A stretch of DNA of 64,000 bases from DATARH01 sp963773625. GTDB lineage: Bacteria > Pseudomonadota > Alphaproteobacteria > ATCC43930 > CGMCC-115725. The DNA lies in contig CAVZCJ010000024.1 in the NCBI GenBank assembly GCA_963773625.1, positions 46,531 through 110,530 of the forward strand, given 5' to 3'. Below, piece by piece: positions 53,249-62,365 of this stretch (position 1 is the first letter of the stretch; each line of letters opens with the position of its first letter). Below the pieces are notes generated by a model. That model searched no databases and had not been told where the DNA came from. It saw only the letters and a program-made list of their open reading frames with translations. The position numbers were made by a program, and so were the translations under genes.

Positions 53249-55023
53249 CGATCTCGCGGCCGGTCAGGCGCCAGCTCTGGGCGATCCTCGGCTTTGCCAT
53301 CGCGGTGCTGGCGCTGTCGGCGGTCTTGCGCAGCGACTATTTCGAGCTCGTGCTCACCCAGGTGCTGCTGTGGGCGGTGCTGTCGCTGGCTTGGAACATC
53401 CTCTGCGGCTACAGCGGCTATTTTTCGTTCGGCCACGCCGTGTTCTGGGGGCTCGGCGCCTACACGGTGGCGCTTGGCATGCTGCATTTCGACTTGTCGC
53501 CATGGATCACGATCCCGGTGGGCGCGGTCGTGGGCGGACTGGCCGGGACGCTGATCGGGTTTCCGACCTTCCGGCTGCGCGGCCACTACTTCGCCCTGGC
53601 GATGCTCGCTTATCCGCTGGCCACGCTCTACGTCTTCCAGTGGCTCGGCTATCAGGAAATCCCGCTGCCGATGAAGCGGGAGTCGCCGATTCTGTATATG
53701 CAATTCAGCAATCCGCGGGCCTATGTGGCGCTGGCTTTAGGCCTGCTCGTGATCTCGCTGCTGATTTCGTTGCGGGTCGAGAATTCGCGCTTCGGCATGT
53801 CGCTGTTCGCCATCAAGCAGAACGAGCCGGCGGCCGAGGCGGCGGGCATCAACACCTGGCGCTGGAAGATGCTGGCGTTGATGCTGAGCGGCGCGCTGGC
53901 CGCGGCGGCGGGCGGGCTCTACGCGGTGGTACTGTTGGTGGTGACGCCAGAGGCCGTGTTCGGCATGCTGGTCTCGGCCCAGGCGCTGATCCTGGCGCTT
54001 TTTGGCGGAGTCGGGAGTCTGTGGGGGCCGGTCATCGGCGCCGCGGTGCTCGTGCCGCTTGCCGAAGGGCTCAATGCCAAGCTGGGCAACGTGCTGCCGG
54101 GCATCCAGGGCGTCGTCTACGGCGCTGCGATCATCGCGATCATCCTCTACGCGCCCGAGGGCGTCTATTGGCGCGTGCGCGACCGGCTGGGGAAAATCAA
54201 ATCGGCCTCACCCGCGGCGCCCGTTCCAGCGGCCGCGCCCGTCGTTGCCCTGCCGTACGACCGGCGCGAACCCTTGGGTAAGGACCTCCTCGTCCTGCGC
54301 GACATCGGTATCGCTTTCGGCGGATTGCGGGCGCTCGACGGGGTCGATCTCGCGGTACCCGAGCGCGGGCTCTACGGCATCATTGGCCCAAACGGTGCCG
54401 GCAAGACGACCCTGTTCAACGTCATCAACGGCTTCCTCCCGCCGCAGCGCGGGACGATCCACTTCGCTGGCGAGTCGCTTGTCGGTCTGCGCCCTAACCA
54501 GGTATGCCGCCGCGGTATCGGCCGTACGTTCCAGGTTGTGCGCGCCTTCCCGCGGATGACAGTGCTCGAAAACGTCATCGTGGGCGCCTTCGTCGGCGCG
54601 GCCGACGACGATACCGCGCGCCGCATGGCCGCGACCGCGGTTGAGCGTGTTGGGCTCGGTGCCCGCGCCAATGTCCCGGCCGGCGGACTGACGAACCGAG
54701 AGTTGCGGCTGATGGAACTGGCCCGCGCGCTGGCGCCGCAGCCGCGTCTGATGCTGCTCGATGAGACCCTCGCGGGTCTCGGTCACGACGATCTGGATGA
54801 CATTCTCAACGTGATCCGCCAGCTTCGCGCGGACGGCGTTACCGTGCTCATCATCGAGCACACCATGCATGCGATGGTGCAGCTGGTCGACCATTTCGAT
54901 GTACTTGATCATGGCCGGATGATTGCCAGTGGCGCACCTGATATGGTCGTGCGCAACCCCGAAGTGATCGAGGCTTATCTCGGCAAGAAATGGGCCGAGC
55001 AGGTAACCGAGGCAGCGAAATAA
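53245..55023 (+). CDS. livM-livG: LivM-LivG fusion: permease fused to ATP-binding subunit
   Basis: 592 residues from a GTG start. The N-terminal roughly 325 residues are LivM (YSGYFSFGHAVFWGLGAYT, GGVGSLWGPVIGA, YAPEGVYW). An Ala/Pro linker (KSASPAAPVPAAAPVVALP) joins an ATPase (residues about 350-592) with Walker A GIIGPNGAGKTTLFN, Walker B LMLLDETLAGL and the LivG-typical LIIEHTMHAMVQLVDHFDVL. The signature reads LTNRELRLMELARAL, diverging from LSGGQ, as in many LivG proteins. The fusion makes the transporter need only one separate ATPase, LivF. Confidence 0.92.
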   Translation: MTISRPVRRQLWAILGFAIAVLALSAVLRSDYFELVLTQVLLWAVLSLAWNILCGYSGYFSFGHAVFWGLGAYTVALGMLHFDLSPWITIPVGAVVGGLAGTLIGFPTFRLRGHYFALAMLAYPLATLYVFQWLGYQEIPLPMKRESPILYMQFSNPRAYVALALGLLVISLLISLRVENSRFGMSLFAIKQNEPAAEAAGINTWRWKMLALMLSGALAAAAGGLYAVVLLVVTPEAVFGMLVSAQALILALFGGVGSLWGPVIGAAVLVPLAEGLNAKLGNVLPGIQGVVYGAAIIAIILYAPEGVYWRVRDRLGKIKSASPAAPVPAAAPVVALPYDRREPLGKDLLVLRDIGIAFGGLRALDGVDLAVPERGLYGIIGPNGAGKTTLFNVINGFLPPQRGTIHFAGESLVGLRPNQVCRRGIGRTFQVVRAFPRMTVLENVIVGAFVGAADDDTARRMAATAVERVGLGARANVPAGGLTNRELRLMELARALAPQPRLMLLDETLAGLGHDDLDDILNVIRQLRADGVTVLIIEHTMHAMVQLVDHFDVLDHGRMIASGAPDMVVRNPEVIEAYLGKKWAEQVTEAAK

Positions 55024-55052
55024 CCGCAATCGCGGAATAGGAGGAAGATCGC

Positions 55053-56291
55053 ATGACCAACAAATTGACGCGGCGCGCCGTAACCCGCGGCCTCGCCCTT
55101 GGCGCCGGCGCGCTGGCGATGCCGGCGATCGGCCGGGCGCAGGCCAAATCGGTGAAGATTGCGATGATCGCGCCGATGTCGGGCCCGTGGGCACGGCAGG
55201 GCCAGTTGCTGAAGATGGGCGCCGACCTCGCGGTCGAGGACATCAACAACGATGGCGGGATCAAGTCGCTCGGCGGCGCGAAGCTCGAAATCATCTATGC
55301 CGATGCCGGCGACAGCACTGAGAAGGCCAAGAACGCGGCCCAGCGTCTAGTCTCCGATCAACCCGATCTCGTCGGCGGCACCGGGTCGTGGTTGAGCTCG
55401 TTCACGCTCGCGGTGACCGAGGTGACGGAGCGCGCGCAATTGCCGTGGATCACCCTCAGCTATTCCGACGCCATCACCAATCGCGGCTTCAAGTTCGTTT
55501 TCCAAACCTCGCCGACCGCCGATTGGCAAGCGAAAGAGACCGTGCCGACCGCCCTCAAGCTGGCGCAGGCCGCGACCGGCAAGACGCCGAAGACGGTCGG
55601 GATCATCATGGACAACACCGCTTCGCCGGTCAGCTTCGCCAAGCCGCTGAAGGAAGGCGGGCTCGAGAAACTGGGGCTCAAGCTGACCGTCGACGAGGTG
55701 TTTACGCCGCCGCTGTCGGACGCGACCCCGCTGATCGAGAAGGTTCGCTCGGCCAAGCCCGATTTCCTGATGCTGCTGACCTCGGCGATGCCGGATTGCA
55801 AGCTGGTTCTGGAGAAGCTCGATGAGTTCAATCTTGCTCACGGCAAGATCCCGCTGGTTGGCAACGGCGCCCCATTCGGCTCGCCCGAGCTGCTGAAGAC
55901 GATTGGGCCGGAGCTGCTCGAAGGTCTGCTGTTCAGCGTCGCAAACTGGCCGACCAAGGGCCAGGAGGCGTTCATCGATCGCTTCAAGAAGAAGACCGGC
56001 GAACCGTTCCTGACCCAGGATGCGCTATGCGGTTATGGCCACCCGTCGATCTTCGCGGCGGCGCTTGAAGCCGCTGGAGCGGCGGACAAGCTCAAGGTCG
56101 CCGACGCGATCCGCAAGATGGATCTGACCACTGGGCGCGCCGCACAGTGTTTCCCGGGCCCGATCAAGTTCGACGAAAAGGGCCGCCGGGTCGATGTGCC
56201 GATGCTCTTCGCGCAATGGCAAAAGGGCGTTCCGCTCACCGTGTTCCCCGAGAACCTCGCCCTCGCCAAGGCGGCCTGGCCATCGGTTTAG
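55053..56291 (+). CDS. livK: Liv-type ABC transporter periplasmic substrate-binding protein
   Basis: 412 residues. The N-terminus TRRAVTRGLALGAGALAMPA is a Tat-like twin-arginine signal. The mature part opens VKIAMIAPMSGPWARQGQ, as in Peripla_BP_6 proteins, then GGIKSLGGAKLEIIYADAG. Ligand-contact loops cannot be matched to a known substrate. GGAGGAAG precedes the ATG. 29 bases after livM-livG. Its TAG stop is followed directly, in the same frame, by the YkgJ-like ORF. Confidence 0.9.
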   Translation: MTNKLTRRAVTRGLALGAGALAMPAIGRAQAKSVKIAMIAPMSGPWARQGQLLKMGADLAVEDINNDGGIKSLGGAKLEIIYADAGDSTEKAKNAAQRLVSDQPDLVGGTGSWLSSFTLAVTEVTERAQLPWITLSYSDAITNRGFKFVFQTSPTADWQAKETVPTALKLAQAATGKTPKTVGIIMDNTASPVSFAKPLKEGGLEKLGLKLTVDEVFTPPLSDATPLIEKVRSAKPDFLMLLTSAMPDCKLVLEKLDEFNLAHGKIPLVGNGAPFGSPELLKTIGPELLEGLLFSVANWPTKGQEAFIDRFKKKTGEPFLTQDALCGYGHPSIFAAALEAAGAADKLKVADAIRKMDLTTGRAAQCFPGPIKFDEKGRRVDVPMLFAQWQKGVPLTVFPENLALAKAAWPSV

Positions 56292-56564
56292 CTCGGGGGA
56301 GATTGGGATAGAGCGGGGCCGCCGAGAAAGGCGCGCGAAGGCGAAGCCTGCAACGGATGCGGGCTGTGTTGCGCGGTTGAGTTCTGCGCTGTCGCCGTCG
56401 AATTCCTCGGCGTGGCGGCCCCGCCATGTCCCGCCATGGAATTCGGCGCCGACTGGTTTTGGTGCGGACTGGTGCGCCGACCAAGCCGTTGGCTGGGAAC
56501 GCCGCCGATCGGCGACCGCCTGATCGCGCCGCTCAGCCCAGAGCGCCGCACGGCTATCGGTTAG
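56292..56564 (+). CDS. YkgJ-like cysteine-cluster ORF without a normal start codon
   Basis: In frame 0 after the livK stop the sequence reads GEACNGCGLCCAVEFCAVAV, then PPCPAMEFGADWFWCGL and ends at a TAG (56562-56564). The CxxCxxCC...C...C pattern is that of the YkgJ/zinc-iron chelating cysteine-cluster proteins, about 85 residues. No ATG, GTG or TTG exists between the livK stop and the cysteine cluster. It is either expressed by a rare start, by read-through of the livK TAG, or its start was lost by an error. Genuine coding is supported by the conserved cysteines. Confidence 0.5.
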   Translation, partial: LGGDWDRAGPPRKAREGEACNGCGLCCAVEFCAVAVEFLGVAAPPCPAMEFGADWFWCGLVRRPSRWLGTPPIGDRLIAPLSPERRTAIG

Positions 56565-56899
56565 CGGCAATGACAAAGGCTCTGGCGGAGGGGATGTCCG
56601 CCCGGCGGGCCATATTACAACTGTTTTTCAATTGCTTAGTGTTTAACCTCGATTTCTACCCACCCTTTCACCCACTCCCTGCACCGTTGAGGCGGTTCTC
56701 GGCGGGGCTATGATGAGGGGCCTAGGGGGTGGGTGCGGTAGGGCATCGACCCCGGCATTAGGTTGACGGCTCCGCGAAAATCTCACCAAACTTTGGATTT
56801 GGAGCGGACCCAGATTGCCGCGATGTCGGTCACCGCGCGGCCATTTCCGTAAATTGCACACCCAGGTCGCCCTGTGAAATTGATCGTCTGCGTCAGTGC
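56565..56899. other. non-coding stretch before the IS element
   Basis: 335 bases. A hairpin GGCGGA (56584-56589)/TCCGCC (56597-56602) could end the liv transcript, with a T-run only 25-30 bases later. Otherwise no gene is seen. Confidence 0.35.
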
Positions 56900-56922
56900 A
56901 CTAGCCGGGATAATTCACCAGG
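56900..56922 (+). repeat. IS1380 left inverted repeat
   Basis: ACTAGCC at the tip, matches the right end at 58485-58507 with four mismatches in 23 bases. Confidence 0.75.
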
Positions 56923-56970
56923 TAGCATGAGGAGGTTGGCGGGAGCGGCATAAGCCGTTGGATTTCGTGT

Positions 56971-58365
56971 ATGATTTGGTTGCTAAAGCCGGATCAACCG
57001 AAGGCAACGGAGTTCGCGCCCGCCATGGACGAAGGTACGGGGATTTTGCCGGGTTTGCCAGCGGTGGCGGGTAAGCCGGTGCATGTCGGGTTTGACGGCG
57101 GCCGGCTGACCTCGGATGCCGGGATATTGCTGCTGGCGGCGATCGAGCAACGGCTCGAGATTGCCGAACGGCTGGCGGCGTGCATCGAAGATCCGCGCGA
57201 CCCGGACCGGGTGCGGCACGAACTTGCCGAGATGATCCGCTATCGCGCCTTGCTGATCGCGGCGGGCTATCCCGACGGCAACGACTGCGACGCGCTGAAA
57301 GCCGACCCGGCCTTCAAGATGGCCGTCGGGCGGCTGCCGGAAAGCGGTGAAGATCTGTGCTCGCAACCGACGATCAGCCGGCTCGAGAACCTGCCCGGCG
57401 CGACCGCGCTCAAACGCATGATGGCGGCGATGGTCGAGTTGTTCTGCGACAGCTTCGAGCAGGTACCCCGGCGCATCCTGCTCGATATCGACGACACCGA
57501 GGACCGGGTTCACGGCGGCCAGCAACTCGCGCTGTTCAACGCCCACTACGACAGCCGCTGTTTTCTGCCGATCCACATTTACGAGGCGACGACCGGCAAG
57601 CCGGTCGCTATCATCCTGCGCCCCGGCAAGACGCCGGACGGGGCCGAGGTGGCGCTGGTGCTGCGCCATGTCATCGGCCGTATCCGCGCCCGCTGGCCGG
57701 CGGTCGAGATCGTCGTGCGCGGCGACAGCCATTACGGCCGGCCCGAGGCGATGGCGTGGTGCGAGCGTCAGCGGGTCGGCTACATCTTCGGCCTCGCCGG
57801 CAACCCGGTGCTGCTGCGGCAGGTCAGCCCGCTCGCCGAGGACGCCGCCTTGGGTCGCATCGCCGGCGAAGGGGAAAAGGTCCGCCGCTATGGCGAGTTC
57901 CGCTATGCCGCCAAAAGCTGGAATGTCGAGCGCCGCGTCATCGCCCGCGTCGAGGCCGGGCCTCAGGGGGCCGACAGCCGCTTCATCGTCACCAACCTGC
58001 GGGGTCTGCCCAAGACGCTCTACGAGAAGGTCTATTGCGCCAGGGGACAGGCCGAAAACCTGATCAAGGCGCACAAGCTGCATCTCGCCTCCGACCGAAC
58101 CTCCTGCCGCAAGGCGACCGCCAACCAGTTCCGCCTGTTGATCCATACCGCCGCCTACTGGCTGATGCTGAGCCTGCGCGGCCTGGCACCACGGACATCG
58201 TTCTGGCGCGATGCCCAGTTCGACACGATCCGCCTCTGCCTGATCAAGGTCGCCGGGCGCGTCACCGAGATGGTCACCCGCATCAAGATCGCCTTGCCGA
58301 CCGCCTATCCCTATCAGGCCGGCTTCGCCGATCTCGCCGGCCGCATCGCCAAACTGCCGCCGTGA
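56971..58365 (+). CDS. IS1380-family transposase
   Basis: 464 residues, intact. DDE-type features: HVGFDGGRLTSDAGILLL at the start, then RILLDIDDTEDRVHGGQQLA (the first Asp), VRGDSHYGRPEAM (the second Asp), and CARGQAENLIKAHK (Glu). These are the classic IS1380 landmarks. The N-terminal 18 residues (MIWLLKPDQPKATEF...) may be an extension; a second ATG at 57025 starts MDEGTGILPG. Codon use is like the host's. Confidence 0.92.
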   Translation: MIWLLKPDQPKATEFAPAMDEGTGILPGLPAVAGKPVHVGFDGGRLTSDAGILLLAAIEQRLEIAERLAACIEDPRDPDRVRHELAEMIRYRALLIAAGYPDGNDCDALKADPAFKMAVGRLPESGEDLCSQPTISRLENLPGATALKRMMAAMVELFCDSFEQVPRRILLDIDDTEDRVHGGQQLALFNAHYDSRCFLPIHIYEATTGKPVAIILRPGKTPDGAEVALVLRHVIGRIRARWPAVEIVVRGDSHYGRPEAMAWCERQRVGYIFGLAGNPVLLRQVSPLAEDAALGRIAGEGEKVRRYGEFRYAAKSWNVERRVIARVEAGPQGADSRFIVTNLRGLPKTLYEKVYCARGQAENLIKAHKLHLASDRTSCRKATANQFRLLIHTAAYWLMLSLRGLAPRTSFWRDAQFDTIRLCLIKVAGRVTEMVTRIKIALPTAYPYQAGFADLAGRIAKLPP

Positions 58366-58484
58366 GCGACGGGGCCGGATGCCCCAGTACAAACCCTTCG
58401 GCGCAACCTCAAACCCCGATCACCGCGTCCCCGACGCCACGAAAAACCGCGCCCGATCCCCGCCATCACTGCGCAGCCGCCAGC

Positions 58485-58507
58485 CCCTCATGAATGATCC
58501 GGGCTAG
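58485..58507 (-). repeat. IS1380 right inverted repeat
   Basis: Mirror of the left end; the tip GGCTAGT is at 58502-58507. Carries the stop codon used by the reverse-strand small gene. Confidence 0.75.
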
Positions 58508-58766
58508 TCGCCGAGTTGAAAATTTGAGTACTTTCGAGCTTTATAGTGACGCCGTTTGCGAGCCTTATGTGAAGTCCTTTAAGTAATGTATTGGCATCGC
58601 TTGGTGAAAAACGCTCTCCAAACACGGTAAATTTCCAACCCTGCTTCTTGGAAACCACAAGGGTTACATCATTGGTCGGAAGTTTTTGACATAGTTGGAG
58701 AATCGCAGGCAGCGCAAGGTTGATTTGATCATTACCTTTCTCAATTAAATATCTTTTGGTCACCAT
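58488..58766 (-). CDS. small hypothetical protein whose 3' end is formed by the IS
   Basis: 92 residues, AT-richer than its neighbours. Starts MVTKRYLIEKGNDQINLALP, with helix and strand patterns (VTLVVSKKQGWKFTVFGERF, IRLANGVTIKLES) and no recognised family. The last seven codons and the stop lie inside the IS right inverted repeat, so the native C-terminus was cut by the insertion or the gene simply ends there by chance. I find no other features. Confidence 0.5.
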   Translation of the reverse strand: MVTKRYLIEKGNDQINLALPAILQLCQKLPTNDVTLVVSKKQGWKFTVFGERFSPSDANTLLKGLHIRLANGVTIKLESTQIFNSATSPDHS

Positions 58767-58803
58767 TGCCGTTCTCCAAAAGATGGCGCTGACATGTGCA
58801 CGG

Positions 58804-59036
58804 CTATCTCGGCCCGCTCAGGAGCGTGCCGATCGCCATCAACCCGGCGGCCACGGCTGAGAAAAACGCCGCCCAGGCGCTCCACATGCCTTGCCTGCGC
58901 AGCGCGGCATTGAGCTCCGCTAGGTTGACGTAGTCCAGCGCCCAAGGCCGCGATGGTGGCGGACACGGATGTTGAAAGCGCAGCCAAGCCGATCGAAACC
59001 AGAGCGCAGCCGCGATAACCGCAGCCGCGGCAGATG
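58804..59036 (-). pseudogene. possible two-membrane-segment hypothetical protein, frameshifted
   Basis: Switching frame once near 58935-58945 joins VSIGLAALSTSVSATIAALG (first hydrophobic segment) to LDYVNLAELNAALRRQGMWS and AWAAFFSAVAAGLMAIGTLL (second segment), ending GPR. Neither frame alone has a good start. The join makes a sensible small membrane protein, but I recognise no family. Low confidence. Confidence 0.3.
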
Positions 59037-59197
59037 CGTAATTGGGTCCTCAGCGGTCAAGATCTTCATCGATTGCTTATATCCCCGGCATGCCGACGGT
59101 CGACTGACAATTTGTCAGTGATCAGCGCGGCGACTGCGGCGCGCTCGGCCTCGGTCAACTCGGCGATCGGCGTCTTCGCCTTCATGCGGTGGCGACT

Positions 59198-59443
59198 TTA
59201 CTCAAACTGGCTAGCACGTATGCACGCCGCCGGTGGCACGGCTTCGTCGACCGGCAAGTTGAAACAACGCCGCAAAGCTTCCATCTGGCGGCAAGCCTTC
59301 TCGTCACCGGCTCGGCAATCCCGGACCGACTTACCCCAAATCGCAAGGGCCTGTGGATCCGAGGCGATGACTTGCATCCGCTCATCCGCGGGCGGTGCTC
59401 GATTGCCGGGCGCACAGCCACAAAGAGCCGCCACAAGGGCCAT
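59198..59443 (-). CDS. small putative lipoprotein
   Basis: 81 residues from MALVAALCGCAPGNRAPPAD, a lipobox-like signal (AALCGC) followed by a cysteine-containing helical tail (SVRDCRAGDEKACRQMEALR, RRCFNLPVDE). A longer frame starts at 59575 but adds basic, unlike sequence. No family recognised and no strong ribosome site. Confidence 0.35.
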   Translation of the reverse strand: MALVAALCGCAPGNRAPPADERMQVIASDPQALAIWGKSVRDCRAGDEKACRQMEALRRCFNLPVDEAVPPAACIRASQFE

Positions 59444-59924
59444 CGCCTTCAAGTGCCTTATGCCCCGCTCCGCGATCGGGATCCGCGGATGATAGCGTAA
59501 CGGTAGCGCGAGGGCGCGTCTGGAGGGCGCCTGACGGCCTAAACGGGGTCGGGACCGGTTTGGCCGTAGGGTCACGGTTTCGGCGCTGGTACGGGCCTCA
59601 GAAACGGAAGAGCCCGGCCAATCGGGAAGAGAGGCCGGGCTCGCTTCCGGGTCGGGGAAGCGGCGCGAGCGAGTCGTGGAAGGACAGTCTCGCGCCAGGG
59701 TTAACCTTATTCCCGGTCCAGTTCTCGCGCCACGGCGAAAAGATAGTGCGGGTTGCTAGCGGTATCCGCCCGGCGGCCGGCCCATTGTCTAACTCGCGCC
59801 AAGGTCCGCTCAGCGGTAAGATCTCGGTCCTTGGCTCATGCCGCGCCAATGGCGGGGAGGCGCCGAAACCAGCCATTCGCAGGGAGCGCGAGCAGACGCC
59901 CGGGGCACCCTCTCCAGGGAGACG
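59444..59924. other. non-coding stretch with terminator-like hairpin
   Basis: About 480 bases holding no convincing gene on either strand; the open frames have non-coding composition. The strong hairpin at 59597-59642 is listed separately. Confidence 0.4.
59597..59642 (-). terminator. strong intrinsic terminator (reverse strand)
   Basis: On the minus strand GAGCCCGGCC pairs perfectly with GGCCGGGCTC (ten base pairs, 13-base loop; positions 59610-59642) and is followed by TTCCGTTTC. It would end transcripts coming from the cold-shock and neighbouring genes. Confidence 0.6.
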
Positions 59925-60070
59925 TTACAGCTTTGACGCGAGGACAGTGAGCTGACCGTCGACGCGGGAAACCTTTTCAACTGCCGCAAGGATGATCTTG
60001 TCCTCGAAGGTGAATGCGATTTCCCCGGCAAGGCGACCTGATAGCCCTTATGCAGGGTCACATCGACCAT
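59925..60070 (-). pseudogene. small hypothetical ORF, frameshifted
   Basis: Reads MVDVTLHKGYQVAL, then after one base shift GEIAFTFEDKIILAAVEKVS and RVDGQLTVLASKL. Downstream of the cold-shock gene on the same strand. No family recognised; the frame jump makes it a guess. Confidence 0.3.
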
Positions 60071-60162
60071 GCCGAGGTCGCGGTGATTGAGATCGATCCC
60101 GGCTCTAACCAAAAATCACCCTGTGGGAGTCGGCGCCGTCCGCACTTCTTTGGGCATCGGCG

Positions 60163-60367
60163 TTATTTTGTCGGCAGATTGACCGCGAACTCTTGCCATC
60201 CGGCCGGCCTCGATCTCGTAGCTCAGCTTTTGGCCTTCTTGGAGGCCGAGGATGTCAGCGCGCTCGACTGCGGTGATGTGAACAACACGTCCTTCGACCC
60301 TTCATCCGGGCTGGATAAAGCCATAACCCTTTTGCGCGTTGAACCATTTCACGGTGCCGTCGGCCAT
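60163..60367 (-). pseudogene. cold-shock protein (CspA family), frameshifted
   Basis: Starts MADGTVKWFNAQKGYGFIQP, the RNP1-containing opening of CspA proteins, then PDEGSKDV, VHITAVERADILGLQEGQ, KLSYEIEAGR and a GKSSAVNL-type end, stopping at TAA (60163-60165). Four single-base shifts are needed, starting with an extra G after the QP codons. GAGGAGGGGT sits just before the ATG. CspA-type proteins bind single-stranded RNA. Either a decayed copy or consensus errors. Confidence 0.7.
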
Positions 60368-60771
60368 TTACCCCTCCTCAAAATGCAGAGCTACGGTACA
60401 CGGCGTGATCTCTTTGTGAGCGCGAACCCTGCGTCCCCGTCTCTGGTGCTTCCACCTTCGCCGTCCGAGGCCTCCATGGCGAGCCGCCAGCTCACGGGAC
60501 GTCGTCGCCTGCCCGTCACGGTGACCGGATACATAATAACTCGGGGCTTGGGACGAATGTACGTTTTCCCACCTGTCTGAGACGTTTTAAGCGTCCCTCC
60601 GGCACCGGCCGGCCAAGACCGCAACAACGAACGGCCTTTTTCAGGCTCCAACAACGGACCTTCGCTGGCGGCCCCCCGATGACGCCTTGGCGCCGACTTC
60701 TGCTGTTGGGCCTTGGATTCTACATTTACCGTCTGCCGCACTTGGGGGCGGGTTTTGCCTAATTCCGTCGG
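60368..60771. other. stretch upstream of the cold-shock gene
   Basis: About 400 bases, no gene I can support. It would form the 5' leader of the cold-shock gene; I see no clear cold-box. Confidence 0.35.
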
Positions 60772-62354
60772 TCAGTGATGGACTCCGCCAAAGACGCCGA
60801 AGATCTGATAGGGGTTAGAGGTTGAGGCGGCGGCAAAAAAGCCGCCGGTCGTCGATGCCCCAGGGCCAAAGAAATAGCCGTTGGCGGCACCAACGATGTT
60901 CCGGTGGGGCCCGCTGCCTGTGAGCGAGCCGATATATTGGTTGGAAGACGGAATCCCCGAAATCGGGCCCCCGAAGGTGTTACCGTCAAGGTTGCTGATC
61001 GTCATATTGCCCGACAGATTGCCGAAATTGTAGCTGGCGTTGAAGTTGCCGGTGGCGACGTAGGAGGCGCCATTGTTGTAGACTTCGCCGAAGGCTGGGC
61101 CGCTGTAGGTGCCGATTCCAATTGTCGGCAGGTTGACGGTCGGTATGCCCCCGAACACGAAGGAGGTCTTGCCGCCGGTGAATCGATGCCGGCGCCGGGA
61201 TTGTTGCCATAGCCTAAGAATAGGCTTTGATCGGGTGCGAGAAAGCTCTGTCCGACGATCGGGTTGCCCTGGCTGTCGGTGGCCCCGCAGGCCCGAAATT
61301 CGCCAAACCTGGCGGCAGTGGAAGGCTGGCGCCGTCGTGCGGGAAGGGTGCGCCCTGAGCGGGGATAGTGAGCTGGCCATTCGACAGGGTGGCAAAGAAT
61401 TTGAGAGCCCGGGAGCCACCGAGATATTCCCGTTATTGTGGGCATCCAACCAGATGCCGAACGGGTAAACGACGACGCCGCTTGGTCCGGTGATGATTTG
61501 TTGCTGCTGTTGCTGGCTCTGAACCGTATTCACCTGTTGACTGGTTTGCGTCGAGGCGAAATTGATCGGCTGCGGCTGCCCCGATGGCGGCTCTGTCTGG
61601 TTCGCGGCCTGGACGTTGGCCGTAAAATTGCCGGAGATCGTCGACCCGATGCCGCTATTGGCGACGGTCGCGTCGCTAGGGGGATTTGTAGTGCCGGCGG
61701 TGCTGCCGGCATGACCGGTGAGCGCAGCAAGAAATCTACCCAACTCGCCCGGAGGCCGCGGCCCTGGCGGGGAGGGCGGAGCACCGGGACCCGCAATCGT
61801 GACGCCAAACCCGGCGCGGGTAATTGTTCGTGCCAGCCCGTTGATGCCGGTGACGGTGAGCGACTTTCCGTAAAGGAAGACGACGTCGAGATGACCGTTG
61901 GCCTCCAGGTTCATCATGAACACACCACCGCGGATACTCAGCGTCCCCGTTGGCGTCTTCATCGTGACGGCGTTCTCGTTCTTGCTGAGTTTCCCGCCGA
62001 CAAAGCGCAGCACGCCGCTGACGGCGCTCATCGCCAGTTCGCCCTTTCCGGTGTCCGGGTTGTAGACAAATTCGTCGATCGTCACATCGGAGTTCGGCGC
62101 GATCGTCATCGCGGATTTGTCAAGAAACAGAATCTGGTCTGACCCGAAGCCGCGGTAACGATGTGCTCGTGATAGACGACTTGCTGCCCGAGCATCAGCT
62201 GTCGGGTCGGCGCTCCCGGCGGAGTGCCGGTCGCATCAGGATTGACTGCAGTGTTCACGCCGACCCGCTGCTGCGTCCGCCAGGCTGGCCGTCGTCCAGG
62301 CCGCGAGCATGACGATGGCCGCGAGATGGCGGAACCGCGAGCCACAATGGTCAT
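60772..62354 (-). pseudogene. FecR-domain protein, several frameshifts
   Basis: Read in pieces: a signal segment (HLAAIVMLAAWTTASLADAA), then QLMLGQQVVYHEHIVTAASG and, after a frame shift near 62.12 kb, SAMTIAPNSDVTIDEFVYNP, KGELAMSAVSGVLRFVGGKL, ENAVTMKTPTGTLSIRGGVF and VVFLYGKSLTVTG. This is the FecR fold (periplasmic). A Gln-rich run (TVQSQQQQQQIITG) and a Gly/Asn-rich C-terminal region (ATGNFNASYNFGNLSGNMTI, GNTFGGPISGIPSSNQY) follow. More frame changes lie between 61.2 and 61.4 kb. No FecI-type sigma factor is in view, so this is probably not an iron-signalling FecR. It starts 11 bases after the barrel gene on the same strand. Confidence 0.65.
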
Positions 62355-62365
62355 CCAGCGTCTCC

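Larger units (their letters stand above)
56900..58507 (+). mobile_element. IS1380-family insertion sequence, complete
   Basis: 1608 bases bounded by inverted ends: ACTAGCCGGGATAATTCA on the left and, on the reverse complement of the right end, ACTAGCCCGGATCATTCA, 19 of 23 identical over the full 23 bases. It contains one intact transposase gene. I see no clear target-site duplication. The right end lies within a small gene on the reverse strand and supplies its stop codon. Confidence 0.85.

Noticed and set aside
56895..58512. Target-site duplication around the IS1380 element
   Set aside because: The bases flanking the two ends do not form a clear direct repeat.
56643..58766. Continuation of the IS-interrupted small gene on the left side of the IS as one long frame
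   Set aside because: A frame stays open there, but its sequence is Pro/Arg-rich and unlike the AT-richer gene; the match also depends on the unknown duplication length.
60391..60741. A 116-residue reverse frame upstream of the cold-shock gene
   Set aside because: Low-complexity, strongly basic sequence with no family features; more likely the leader region of the cold-shock gene.
60772..62354. Iron-siderophore signalling FecR with partner sigma factor
   Set aside because: No FecI-like gene or TonB receptor is adjacent; the partner gene is a TPR/barrel protein.
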